Origin: Magnetospirillum molischianum DSM 120
Lineage (GTDB): Bacteria > Pseudomonadota > Alphaproteobacteria > Rhodospirillales > Magnetospirillaceae
Length of the DNA stretch: 64,000 bases
Assembly: GCF_000294655.1 (NCBI RefSeq)
Contig: NZ_CAHP01000001.1
Coordinates: 39,659-103,658 of the forward strand
Direction: 5' to 3'
The first letter of the stretch is position 1. Every line of letters starts with the position of its first letter. Below, piece by piece: positions 18,583 through 27,310 of this stretch. A program made the position numbers and the translations under genes. The notes beneath the pieces are model-generated. The model saw only the letters and a program-made list of their open reading frames with translations. It was not told the DNA's origin and did not search any database.

Positions 18583-18659
18583 GGCGGAGTAGCTCAGCTG
18601 GTTAGAGCAGCGGAATCATAATCCGCGTGTCGGGGGTTCAAGTCCCTCCTCCGCTACCA
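18583..18659 (+). tRNA. tRNA-Met (CAU), probably elongator
   Basis: 77-nt cloverleaf with encoded CCA. The acceptor GGCGGAG pairs with CTCCGCT through a G-U first pair. The D-loop is AGCTCAGCTGGTTAGAGC, the anticodon loop holds CAT, and the T-loop is GGTTCAAGT. It is not the initiator form, which has an unpaired first base and three G-C pairs in the anticodon stem. An Ile2 (lysidine-modified CAU) identity cannot be fully excluded. Confidence 0.93.
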
Positions 18660-18662
18660 TTA

Positions 18663-18699
18663 AAAAAGCCCGTCAAGTCAAGCGCTTGGCGGGCTTTTT
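18663..18699 (+). terminator. Rho-independent terminator after tRNA-Met
   Basis: AAAAAGCCCG and CAAG pair with CTTG and CGGGCTTTTT across a short loop, ending in a T-run a few bases after the tRNA CCA. Confidence 0.9.
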
Positions 18700-18808
18700 C
18701 GTTTTGTTCCCAGCGGTCGATCCACTCCCGTAACCTTCCCGCCTTTCCGCCGTTTTCCCTCGCCTCCGTTTCCTCCGTGGCGCAGCGATGTGTGGACTTT
18801 TGTGAAGA

Positions 18809-18826
18809 TAATTGACATGTCAATTA
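18809..18826. promoter_or_regulatory. Palindromic operator ahead of the marR-FUSC pair
   Basis: TAATTGACATGTCAATTA is a perfect 18-bp palindrome. It contains TTGACA, which can act as a -35 with a weak TCATGT -10 after 17 bases. Such a site overlapping the -35 and 24 bases before the MarR start fits autorepression by a MarR dimer. Confidence 0.7.
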
Positions 18827-18849
18827 ATTGTGTGTCATGTAACTCAGCC

Positions 18850-19329
18850 ATGGCTAAACGATCCCCCCCGTTGGCCCGCCTTGATTTCGGCTATCGTCTG
18901 GTGATTTTGGCTCGTCGTTGGCGAGCCGCGATCGATGCGCGTCTTCATGCCGCCGGACTGACCGACGCCACGTGGCGGCCCCTGATTTATCTCCACCGGA
19001 TGGGTGATGGAACCCGCCAGAAGGAGTTGGCCGCATCGCTTGGGCTTGATTGCTCGGCGGTGGTTCGTTTGCTTGATCTGCTTACCGCACGCGGGTTGGT
19101 CGAGCGGCGGGAAGACCCGGCGGACAAGCGGGCCAAGACCCTGCATCTCACCGACGAGGGGCGAAGCCTCATCACCACCGTTACCGATCTGCTGATCCCG
19201 TTCGAAGCGACGTTGCTGGACGGGATAGACGATTCGGCGATCGTCACGCTGCTCGATTCGTTTGACCGGATCGAAACTCGTCTGGACGCCGCCCGGCTGG
19301 ACGGTCAAACCGAAGAGAGAGAGGCATGA
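18850..19329 (+). CDS. MarR family transcriptional regulator
   Basis: 159-residue winged-helix regulator. The core is TWRPLIYLHRMGDGTRQKELAASLGL, then the recognition helix LDCSAVVRLLDLLTARGLV, followed by the wing REDPADKRAKTLHLTDEG. The ATG giving MAKRSPPLARLDFGYR is preferred; 20 in-frame residues upstream lie over the promoter palindrome. It overlaps the next gene by ATGA (19326-19329). It therefore most likely represses itself and the FUSC exporter until a small aromatic or acidic ligand binds. Confidence 0.9.
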   Translation: MAKRSPPLARLDFGYRLVILARRWRAAIDARLHAAGLTDATWRPLIYLHRMGDGTRQKELAASLGLDCSAVVRLLDLLTARGLVERREDPADKRAKTLHLTDEGRSLITTVTDLLIPFEATLLDGIDDSAIVTLLDSFDRIETRLDAARLDGQTEEREA

Positions 19330-21290
19330 GCCTTCTGGTCAAAGTTGGGTTTGACCCGACCCGTCTGACCTTTGCCCTGCGTACCGTCATTGCCGGTTGG
19401 CTGGCGTTGACCGTTGCGATGGTGTTGGGGCTGGACAGCCCGCAATGGGCGGCGATGACGGCGGTGATCGTGGCCCAGCCGACACGGGGCATGCTGCTGG
19501 AACGCAGCATTCAGCGGGTGATTGGCACCATTGTCGGCTCGCTGGTGGGGGTGTTGCTGATCCACGAATTTGCCGCCAATCCACCTCTTCTCGTCGTCGG
19601 CTTGGCGGTCTGGATCAGCCTGTGTGCGTATGTCGGCAATGTGCTGAGGCAATATCGGGCCTATGGGGTGTTCCTGGCGGGCTATACCGCCGCGATGATC
19701 GCTCTGCTGGACGTGCCGCATCCCGATCATGTCGTCTTCCTGGCGACCGAGCGAGTCGAGACGATCATCATCGGCATCGTTGTCTCCGGGCTGGTCAGCG
19801 GCTTTCTGACTCCGGTGTCCGACGAATCCCATCTGATCCGGCGGGTACGGCTTCTGAGCGCCGACACGATGGATTGGTGTGCTCGCGCCTTGGCCGGGGC
19901 CGGGCGCTCTGGGCTGATGACGCGCGAACGTCTGCTGGTGTCCGAGATGGCGGCGGTCGAAGATATGCTCGACCAGATCGCCGCCGGATCGGTCGAAGGG
20001 CATCGTCGGGTTCGTCATATCCGGGGTTTGTTGGCCGCGTTGCTGTCGCTGGTCGCGGGGGTCCGGGGCGTCACCACGCTTCTGGCCCGCGAGCCGGAGC
20101 GTCGGCGTGGTGCAGGCCTGCCGATTCTGGTGGTTCATCTCGATGCCGCCGCCGCTCAGTTGACCGCCGGATCACCGCTGTCCATTCCGGTTGGAGAGAT
20201 GAGCGCCGCGCTGGCCGAGGGTGCTCCAGCGGGAACGCTGACCGATGCGCTGGGACGGCTGATTGCCGCGTTGGGGGCGGTGTCGGCGGGACACGAGGCC
20301 ATCCGTGTCGCCAAGAACACGCCGCCGGTATTGGACTTTCTGTTTCACCGTGACCGGATCGGAGCCAGAGCGGCGATGATGCGGGCTTTTCTGGCGGTGT
20401 TGGCCGTCGGTGCGGCGTGGCAGATCAGCGGCTGGCGCGACGGTCAGTTCATGGTTCTCAGCACCTGCATCATGACCACGGTGTTTTCCTCGTTTGAAAA
20501 TCCGCTGGTGGTATTGCGGCACGTGATGCTGGGATCGATCGCCGGAGCGGCGGCGGCGATGCTGTTTCACACTCAGATGCTGCCGATGTCGGGTGGAACG
20601 CTCGATGTCTTGCTGATGGTCGCCCCTTTCCTGCTCTTGGGAGGGGTGGCGATGGCGCATCGCCGAACCGCTCTGGCCTCGATCGATTACAACATGTGTT
20701 TTCTGCTGTTGGGGCAGCCCGCGTTTCCGATGGTCGGCGCGCCTGATGCGGTTTATGGCGCGGCGGGGGCGGTTCTGCTTGGCGTAGCGGCGGCGTTCGT
20801 TGCTTTCCGCTTCGTTTTCCCGATCAGTTCATCCCGTCGGCTGCGGGCCTTGATCTCGATCACCATCGAAGATCTGGAAGGGCTGGCTCGTGGACAGTCG
20901 CATCCGACTCATGAGCGCTGGCGAGCCCGCATCTATCACCGCATCCTGCATCTGGTGAAGCTGGTCGATGCCCTGCGGTTGACGAACCTGCGTGCGGTCG
21001 ATGGCGGCATTGCCGCTCTGACCGTTGGCGAAACGATTCTGTTGTTGCAGCAAGAGCGCCGTCGGATCGGCCTGTCTCAGGGCTGGCGGCGGCGGATCGA
21101 TGTTGCCATGGGGCGTCTTGCCACCCTGTCACGCGATCCACGGGTGGCGGCGGCGGCGTTGGAACGGGCCGTCGGTCACGCGCCATCGGAGACAGAGGCT
21201 GACCGTCTGCGCGAGGCCGCCTTGGCACTACGCGAAAACCTGTGGTTCTTTAAGGCAAAGAGCCGCCACCCCCGCACCCGCTCGACCTGA
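19326..21290 (+). CDS. FUSC family exporter (aromatic acid / fusaric acid resistance type)
   Basis: 654-residue inner-membrane protein with two hydrophobic blocks, each of about five or six segments (residues about 15-165 and 350-500), separated by a soluble region and ending in a cytoplasmic tail. This is the FUSC/AaeB layout. The opening block contains LALTVAMVLGLDSPQWAAMTAVIVAQP, typical of the family, whose members export aromatic carboxylates or fusaric acid with a membrane-fusion partner. No membrane-fusion or small DUF1656 partner gene is next to it. It is translationally coupled to the MarR gene. Confidence 0.88.
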   Translation: MSLLVKVGFDPTRLTFALRTVIAGWLALTVAMVLGLDSPQWAAMTAVIVAQPTRGMLLERSIQRVIGTIVGSLVGVLLIHEFAANPPLLVVGLAVWISLCAYVGNVLRQYRAYGVFLAGYTAAMIALLDVPHPDHVVFLATERVETIIIGIVVSGLVSGFLTPVSDESHLIRRVRLLSADTMDWCARALAGAGRSGLMTRERLLVSEMAAVEDMLDQIAAGSVEGHRRVRHIRGLLAALLSLVAGVRGVTTLLAREPERRRGAGLPILVVHLDAAAAQLTAGSPLSIPVGEMSAALAEGAPAGTLTDALGRLIAALGAVSAGHEAIRVAKNTPPVLDFLFHRDRIGARAAMMRAFLAVLAVGAAWQISGWRDGQFMVLSTCIMTTVFSSFENPLVVLRHVMLGSIAGAAAAMLFHTQMLPMSGGTLDVLLMVAPFLLLGGVAMAHRRTALASIDYNMCFLLLGQPAFPMVGAPDAVYGAAGAVLLGVAAAFVAFRFVFPISSSRRLRALISITIEDLEGLARGQSHPTHERWRARIYHRILHLVKLVDALRLTNLRAVDGGIAALTVGETILLLQQERRRIGLSQGWRRRIDVAMGRLATLSRDPRVAAAALERAVGHAPSETEADRLREAALALRENLWFFKAKSRHPRTRST

Positions 21291-21317
21291 TCTTTGTCGA
21301 TGCGGCGGGGAGTGATC

Positions 21318-23990
21318 TCAGAGCAGTCGCTTCATTTCATAGATCAGGTCCAGCGCTTGCCGTGCCGTCAGTTCGTCGGGATTGACGGCGCGGAGTTGCT
21401 CCTCGACCGCCGAGGAAACCGGAACGGCCACCTCGGCTGATTTTGGCTTTTGTTTCGGCTTGCTCGCGACGGCCGCGAACAAGGGCAAATCGTCCGCCAG
21501 TCGAGCGATTCCCGACGCCTGATCCGAGCTTTCCAGAACGGTGAGAACCTCTTCCGCGCGGGCGACCGCCGCCATTGGCAGACCGGCCAGCCGGGCGACA
21601 TGGATGCCATAAGAGCGGTCGGCGGCACCTTCTCCCACTTCATGGAGGAAGACCACGTCATTTTGCCATTCCTTGACTCGCATCATGTGACAGGCGAGCG
21701 AGGGCAGGGTGGCGGCCAGCCGGGTGAGTTCGTGGTAGTGGGTGGCGAACAGCGCCCGACAGCGATTGACCTCGTGCAGATGTTCGACCACCGCCCAGGC
21801 GATTGACAGGCCGTCGAAAGTGGCGGTGCCTCGTCCGATTTCGTCAAGGATCACCAGCGCGCCCGGCCCGGATTGGTTGAGAATGGCGGCGGTCTCGACC
21901 ATCTCGACCATGAAGGTCGAACGTCCCCGCGCCAGATCGTCGGCGGCCCCGACCCGCGAGAACAGGCGGTCGATCACGCCGATACGGGCGATTTCGGCGG
22001 GAACGAACGACCCGGTTTGGGCCAGCAATGCGATCAGCGCATTCTGTCGCAGAAAGGTGCTCTTACCCGCCATATTGGGGCCGGTGATCAGCCATAGGCG
22101 CTGTCCCTCGGACAGGTCGCAATCGTTGGCGACGAAAGCGCCGCCATGGGTTGCTTCCAGTGCGGCTTCGACCACCGGATGACGGCCGCCCTTGATCTCG
22201 AAAGCGGTGCCGGTTTCGACCTGGGGCCGGGTCCAACGCCGCGTTGCCGCCAGTTCGGCCAGGGCGGACGCGACATCGAGCGCGGCCAGGGCGGACGCGG
22301 CGGCGGCGATCTCGGCGGCGCGCATGGTGACTTCGGTCACCAGATCGTCAAACAGCGCCAGCTCGATTGCAAGGGCACGTTCGGCGGCTCCGGTGATCCG
22401 CCCGGCCAGCTCGATCAGGTCCGAGGTAGTGTAGCGTGCGGCCTGGGCCATCGTTTGGCGGTGGATGAAGCGCTCGTCCAACTTGTCCGCCTGCTTGCCC
22501 GGCACTTCGATATGGTGGCCGATGATGTTGTTGTGGCGGATTTTCAGAGCGGCGATCCCGGTCGCCTCGACATAGCGCCGTTCCAACTGCATCAGCAGGG
22601 TGTTGCTTTCGGTCTTCAGCGCCTTGGTCTCGTCGAGGGTGGCGTCGTAGCCTTCGGCGATAAAGCCGCCGTCGCGCGCCAGCGGGGGCGGCTCGGGCAC
22701 CAGGGCGCGGCTCAGGCGATCGACCAACGCGCTGTGCTCGCCCAAATCGCGGAGCGTCTCACTCAAGGCGGATGGCAAAGGACCGATTCCGGTGGCGAGC
22801 AGGCGCAACGCCGGAATTGCCGTCAGTCCATCGCGGATTGCGGCCAGATCGCGCGGCCCGCCGCGTCCCAGCGACAGCCGGGACAGGGCGCGCTCGATGT
22901 CGGGGCAGCTTTTGAGGGAGGCGCGTAGCGACGCGCGCAGAGACTCCTGCTCGACCAGAAAGGCAACGGCATCCAGTCGCCGGGCGATCTCCGCCGGGTC
23001 GGTCAGCGGTGCCGCCAGCCGCGCCGCCAGCAACCGCGCGCCTGCGCCGCTGACAGTGCGGTCGATCGTGTCGAGCAGCGATCCCCGCCGTTCGCCCCCC
23101 ATCGTCTGAGCCAGTTCGAGATTCCGCCGCGTTGCTGCGTCGATCTCCATGACCGCGCCTTCGGCCAGCCGCCGGGGCGGCGACAGACGCGGCAGCTTGC
23201 CCTTCTGAGTCAGCTCGACATAATCGACCAAAGCCCCGGCGGCGGCCAGCTCGGCGCGGGAGAACGAGCCGAACCCGTCCAGTGCGCCGACCTCGAACAG
23301 CGTTTCGATGCGGCGGCGGGCATTCTCGGAATCGAACCGGGCCGATGGCAACGGCGACAGGATCGTCTTCCATTCGGCCCAAGTGTCGATCAAGGCGGCC
23401 GCAGTCAGCAGACGTTCCGGTACCAACAATTCGCCCGGAGCCAGGCGCGCCAGCGCCGCCGACAATCCAGCCGTCGTCACTGACTGAGTAGCGAAATCGC
23501 CGGTCGAGACATCAACCCAGGCCAGCCCCGGCCCGCCCTGCGCTTCGGCCACAGCCGCCAGATAATTGTGCGCACGGGCATCAAGCAGCGTGTCTTCGGT
23601 CAGGGTGCCTGCGGTAACGACGCGGGTGACGTCGCGGGCGACCACCGATTTCGCGCCGCGCTTTTTCGCTTCGGCAGGATCTTCGATTTGTTCGCCGATC
23701 GCGACTTTGAAGCCCTGACGCACCAATCGGGCCAGATACGCTTCATAGGCCCGGAACGGCACGCCGCACATCGGGATATCTTCGCCCAGATGTTTGCCGC
23801 GCTTGGTTAGTGCGATGTCGAGTGCCGCCGATGCCTTGACCGCATCGTCAAAGAATAATTCGTAGAAATCGCCCATCCGATAGAACAGCAGGCAGTCGGG
23901 ATGCGCCCGCTTGATCGCCAGATACTGGGCCATCATCGGGGTTACGTCGTCGGGAATCGGGGCGGAGGACACGGACGGTGCAGCGGTCAC
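21318..23990 (-). CDS. mutS: DNA mismatch repair protein MutS
   Basis: Mismatch-recognition ATPase. The 890-residue frame begins at GTG. Domain I has [32 protein letters not shown]; the mismatch-wedge Phe motif itself lies a little beyond, in [19 protein letters not shown]. The C-terminal ABC ATPase has Walker [10 protein letters not shown] (near 640), signature STFMVEM, and Walker [12 protein letters not shown] (near 717). The C-terminal end [13 protein letters not shown] is the usual one. It is divergent from the PAS chemoreceptor across an AT-rich region. Confidence 0.97.
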   Translation of the reverse strand: MTAAPSVSSAPIPDDVTPMMAQYLAIKRAHPDCLLFYRMGDFYELFFDDAVKASAALDIALTKRGKHLGEDIPMCGVPFRAYEAYLARLVRQGFKVAIGEQIEDPAEAKKRGAKSVVARDVTRVVTAGTLTEDTLLDARAHNYLAAVAEAQGGPGLAWVDVSTGDFATQSVTTAGLSAALARLAPGELLVPERLLTAAALIDTWAEWKTILSPLPSARFDSENARRRIETLFEVGALDGFGSFSRAELAAAGALVDYVELTQKGKLPRLSPPRRLAEGAVMEIDAATRRNLELAQTMGGERRGSLLDTIDRTVSGAGARLLAARLAAPLTDPAEIARRLDAVAFLVEQESLRASLRASLKSCPDIERALSRLSLGRGGPRDLAAIRDGLTAIPALRLLATGIGPLPSALSETLRDLGEHSALVDRLSRALVPEPPPLARDGGFIAEGYDATLDETKALKTESNTLLMQLERRYVEATGIAALKIRHNNIIGHHIEVPGKQADKLDERFIHRQTMAQAARYTTSDLIELAGRITGAAERALAIELALFDDLVTEVTMRAAEIAAAASALAALDVASALAELAATRRWTRPQVETGTAFEIKGGRHPVVEAALEATHGGAFVANDCDLSEGQRLWLITGPNMAGKSTFLRQNALIALLAQTGSFVPAEIARIGVIDRLFSRVGAADDLARGRSTFMVEMVETAAILNQSGPGALVILDEIGRGTATFDGLSIAWAVVEHLHEVNRCRALFATHYHELTRLAATLPSLACHMMRVKEWQNDVVFLHEVGEGAADRSYGIHVARLAGLPMAAVARAEEVLTVLESSDQASGIARLADDLPLFAAVASKPKQKPKSAEVAVPVSSAVEEQLRAVNPDELTARQALDLIYEMKRLL

Positions 23991-24311
23991 GGGCGGGCTT
24001 CACAGTTTTTGGGGGGGGAGGCGAGTGCGGCCGCACCCTAGCACGGCGCGGCCTTTAGGAAAACCGTCAGGGACTTTCTGAAGGATGTCGGACACGCAAT
24101 TGGAGATTTATTGCAGCCCTGTTATCCATAAATAGAAATTAATGATATTTATTGTTTATTTTCTGAAATATGTTGGATTTATTCTAAATAATTCCCGAAC
24201 TTCTTTTTGTAAGATCAGTTAATTTTCAATTCGGGACTGTTATCGGGTCGTGCTACAGCTAAAGGGTAGTTTTAATGCACATTAACAAACCTATAGATAT
24301 AGGGATTGGCT
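23991..24311. other. AT-rich divergent intergenic region, mutS / chemoreceptor
   Basis: 321 bases without a gene, strongly AT-rich from about 24100 to 24300. An inverted repeat, CCTAT-AGAT-ATAGG (about 24290-24303), overlaps the presumed ribosome-binding AGGG of the chemoreceptor gene. I cannot assign a promoter with confidence; no terminator or RNA gene is evident. Confidence 0.5.
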
Positions 24312-25574
24312 GTGACTTTTCAATTCTGGAGCAATCGCCCTGATGCCGGGCTCTCAATTCGGCGGACATTTTTTGACAGCACTCCCGATGCCATCCTGGT
24401 CATGGCCGATGGAATTTATGTCGAGTGTAACGATGCTGCGATGCAGATGTTCGGTTATGCCGATAAGGTCTCGTTGCTGAACGCCACTCCGGCGCAGCTT
24501 TCGCCGCCGGTTCAATCCGATGGCGAAAGTTCCGACGAGAAGGCCCAGGTTTATATCGCCGAGGCGATTCGAAAAGGTTTTAACCGCTTCGAATGGCTTC
24601 ATCGCCGTGCCGATGGCGTCGATTTTCCGGTCACCGTCACCCTTTTCATGGCGAAGGAGGGGGGCCGAACCCTGGTCTTTGTCTGTCTGTCCGATCTGTC
24701 CGAGTTGTTCCAACTGCGCGAGGAGCGGGGCAGGGCGCTTCAGGCCATGACGCGGGAGTTCAATCGGGCCGTAACGGGGGTTCTTGATACGGTTGCTCAC
24801 GCCGCCGCCAACATGAATGGTGTTGCGCAAACGATGTCGGCCAATGCCGAACAGACCAAGCGTCAGGCCCTGACTGTCTCCGCCGCCAGCGACGAAGCAT
24901 CCGGGAGCGTTCAGACCGTCGCCAGCGCGGCAGAGGAATTATCGGCGTCGATCAGTGAGATCGCGCGGCAGGTTCAGCAATCCGGTGTCGCGTCCAGGGT
25001 TGCGTCCGAAGAAGCCGACCACACCAATGGCATGGTGCGCAGTCTGGCCGACAGTTCGGCGAAGATCGGCGCGGTCGTCAATCTGATCAACGATATCGCA
25101 TCGCAGACCAACCTGTTGGCGCTGAACGCGACGATCGAGGCGGCGCGGGCGGGCGATGCCGGCAAAGGCTTTGCGGTGGTTGCCAATGAGGTCAAGCATC
25201 TGGCCACCCAGACCGCCAGGGCCACCGACGAAATCGGGGGGCTGATCGGTTCGGTTCAAGCCAAGACAAAGGAAGCCGTTGCCGCGATCGCGAGCATTGT
25301 CGCCCGGATCGATGATATCAACCAGATTTCGGCGGCGATTGCGTCGGCGGTCGAGGAGCAATCCGCCGCGACCGCGGAAATCGCCCGTAATATCCAGCAT
25401 GCCGCCAGTGGAACGCGTCAGGTGACGTCAACGATTGGCGGGGTGAGTCAGGCGGCGGCGGAAACCGGACAGGCTGCGGAGCAGGTTTTGGCCTCGGCCC
25501 GTTCGCTGGTCGATGAATCCGTTGCCCTGCGCGGAGTGGTGACCCGCTTTCTGAACCAGGTCGGCGAGATCTGA
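24312..25574 (+). CDS. Soluble PAS-domain methyl-accepting chemotaxis protein
   Basis: 420-residue cytoplasmic chemoreceptor. An N-terminal PAS domain (about 15-135) starts [32 protein letters not shown]. It is followed by a long helical signalling hairpin with the tip [32 protein letters not shown]. There is no membrane segment, so it senses an internal cue, perhaps redox or flavin-linked. I chose the GTG at 24312, which has AGGG at good spacing; a TTG two codons upstream is in frame. No che genes are adjacent. Confidence 0.9.
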   Translation: MTFQFWSNRPDAGLSIRRTFFDSTPDAILVMADGIYVECNDAAMQMFGYADKVSLLNATPAQLSPPVQSDGESSDEKAQVYIAEAIRKGFNRFEWLHRRADGVDFPVTVTLFMAKEGGRTLVFVCLSDLSELFQLREERGRALQAMTREFNRAVTGVLDTVAHAAANMNGVAQTMSANAEQTKRQALTVSAASDEASGSVQTVASAAEELSASISEIARQVQQSGVASRVASEEADHTNGMVRSLADSSAKIGAVVNLINDIASQTNLLALNATIEAARAGDAGKGFAVVANEVKHLATQTARATDEIGGLIGSVQAKTKEAVAAIASIVARIDDINQISAAIASAVEEQSAATAEIARNIQHAASGTRQVTSTIGGVSQAAAETGQAAEQVLASARSLVDESVALRGVVTRFLNQVGEI

Positions 25575-25581
25575 ACGGACA

Positions 25582-25618
25582 AGAAAAAAGGGACAGGGGG
25601 GTGTGCCCCCTGTCCCTT
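25582..25618 (-). terminator. Terminator of ahcY
   Basis: Perfect 13-bp stem (25588-25600 with 25606-25618) and a 5-base loop. On the minus strand it is followed by TTTTTTCTTG, so it ends ahcY. It may also stop the convergent chemoreceptor transcript, though without a T-run on that side. Confidence 0.92.
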
Positions 25619-25643
25619 CCGAACCCGCGATGAATGCGGGGAT

Positions 25644-27044
25644 TTAGTACCGGTAAGCCTCGGGCTTGAACGGGCCTTCGACACCAACACCGATATAATC
25701 GGCCTGCTTCTGGTTGAGCGTGGTCAGGGACGCGCCCAGCTTGGCCAGATGCAACAAGGCAACCTTCTCGTCGAGCTGCTTCGGCAGGACGTAGACCTTG
25801 CGCTCGTACTTGCCCGGATTGGCGTAAATGTCGATCTGGGCCAGAACCTGATTGGTGAAGGACGCGCTCATCACGAAGCTGGGATGGCCGGTGGCGCAGC
25901 CCAGATTGACCAGACGGCCTTCGGCCAGCAGCAGGATACGCTTGCCGTCGGGGAACTGAATCTCATCAACCTGCGGCTTGATGTTGTTCCAGGTGAAGTT
26001 CTTCAGCGCGGCGATCTGAATTTCGCTGTCGAAGTGGCCGATGTTGCAAACGATCGCCCGGTCCTTCATCGCCCGCATGTGGTCAAGGGTGATGACATCG
26101 ACATTGCCGGTAGTGGTGACGAAGATGTCGCCGCGGGGCGCGGCCTGTTCCATCGTCTGGACCTCATAGCCTTCCATGCAGGCCTGAAGCGCGCAGATCG
26201 GATCGATCTCGGTGACGATGACGCGGCAGCCCTGGCTGGCCAGCGACTCGGCCGAACCCTTGCCGACATCGCCGAAGCCGGCGACAACGGCAACCTTGCC
26301 CGCCAGCATGACGTCGGTGGCGCGGCGGATGCCGTCAACCAGCGATTCGCGGCAGCCATACTTGTTGTCGAACTTCGACTTGGTGACCGAATCGTTGACG
26401 TTGATCGCCGGCCACAGCAGCGTGCCCTTCTTTTCCATCTCGTAGAGACGGTGGACGCCGGTGGTGGTTTCCTCGGTCACGCCACGGATTGAGGCGCCGT
26501 TGCGGGAATAGAACGTCGGATCGGCCGCCAGCTTCTTCTTGATCGAAGCGAACAGGAATTCCTCTTCCTCGCAGGTGGGGGTGGACAGCACCGAGGCATC
26601 CTTCTCGGCGCGCATGCCGAGGTGGATCAGCAGGGTGGCGTCGCCGCCATCGTCGAGGATCATGTTCGGGCAGCCGCCATCGGCCCACTCGAAGATGCGA
26701 TGGGTGTAGTCCCAATATTCTTCCAGGCTCTCACCCTTGACGGCGAACACCGGGATGCCTGCGGCGGCGATCGCGGCGGCGGCGTGGTCCTGGGTCGAGA
26801 AGATGTTACAGGACGCCCAGCGGACATCGGCACCCAACGCCTTCAGCGTCTCGATCAGCACGCCGGTCTGGATCGTCATATGCAGGGAACCGGCGATGCG
26901 GGCACCCTTCAGAGGCTGGCTCAGGCCGTATTCCTCGCGGGTGGCAATCAGGCCGGGCATCTCGCTTTCGGCGATGTCCAGTTCCTTGCGGCCCCAGGCG
27001 GCCAGCGCAATGTCGGCGACCTTGTAATCGGTGAAGGAGGTCAT
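25644..27044 (-). CDS. ahcY: Adenosylhomocysteinase
   Basis: Hydrolyses S-adenosylhomocysteine to adenosine and homocysteine in the methyl cycle. 466 residues starting [26 protein letters not shown], with the NAD fold [20 protein letters not shown]. Substrate blocks include [15 protein letters not shown] and [20 protein letters not shown]-like sequence (here [17 protein letters not shown]). The C-terminus ends PFKPEAYRY, as in nearly all AHCY proteins. It has AGAGGA ahead of the ATG, a sigma-70-like promoter, a palindromic operator upstream and its own terminator, so it is monocistronic. Confidence 0.97.
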   Translation of the reverse strand: MTSFTDYKVADIALAAWGRKELDIAESEMPGLIATREEYGLSQPLKGARIAGSLHMTIQTGVLIETLKALGADVRWASCNIFSTQDHAAAAIAAAGIPVFAVKGESLEEYWDYTHRIFEWADGGCPNMILDDGGDATLLIHLGMRAEKDASVLSTPTCEEEEFLFASIKKKLAADPTFYSRNGASIRGVTEETTTGVHRLYEMEKKGTLLWPAINVNDSVTKSKFDNKYGCRESLVDGIRRATDVMLAGKVAVVAGFGDVGKGSAESLASQGCRVIVTEIDPICALQACMEGYEVQTMEQAAPRGDIFVTTTGNVDVITLDHMRAMKDRAIVCNIGHFDSEIQIAALKNFTWNNIKPQVDEIQFPDGKRILLLAEGRLVNLGCATGHPSFVMSASFTNQVLAQIDIYANPGKYERKVYVLPKQLDEKVALLHLAKLGASLTTLNQKQADYIGVGVEGPFKPEAYRY

Positions 27045-27082
27045 GCGATTCCTCTGGATTAAGGGTGTTTAGGCTGGTGCGC

Positions 27083-27111
27083 AGTGTAGCGGGTCTGTCG
27101 GCGGAACGCAA
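27083..27111 (-). promoter_or_regulatory. Sigma-70-like promoter of ahcY
   Basis: On the minus strand TTGCGT, a 17-base spacer, then TACACT, placed about 40 bases before the start codon. Confidence 0.6.
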
Positions 27112-27117
27112 CATCAT

Positions 27118-27133
27118 ATAAAGATATCTTTAT
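27118..27133. promoter_or_regulatory. Palindromic operator of ahcY, SahR-like
   Basis: ATAAAGATATCTTTAT is a perfect 16-bp palindrome ending 7 bases upstream of the ahcY -35. From memory it resembles the sites of SahR, an ArsR-type regulator that responds to SAH and controls ahcY and met genes in Proteobacteria. No sahR gene is in the window. Confidence 0.65.
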
Positions 27134-27310
27134 GTGTTAATGAGATGGGGCCGACGCGAGATTCTTTTTGGTTAAGTTTTTGATAAAAAACGATTTATTT
27201 GTTTTCCTTATGGGGCGTGGGTATTTTTTTCTTCCACAGGGGGGCTCGACTCATTTATAAAACCGCTCACCGCGATTGGTATTGTCGATAACCACCTGAG
27301 GAGAACAGCC

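Noticed and set aside
18583-18700. tRNA-Met as an integration site of a mobile element
   Set aside because: No integrase, no direct repeat of the tRNA 3' end and no change in gene style follow it.
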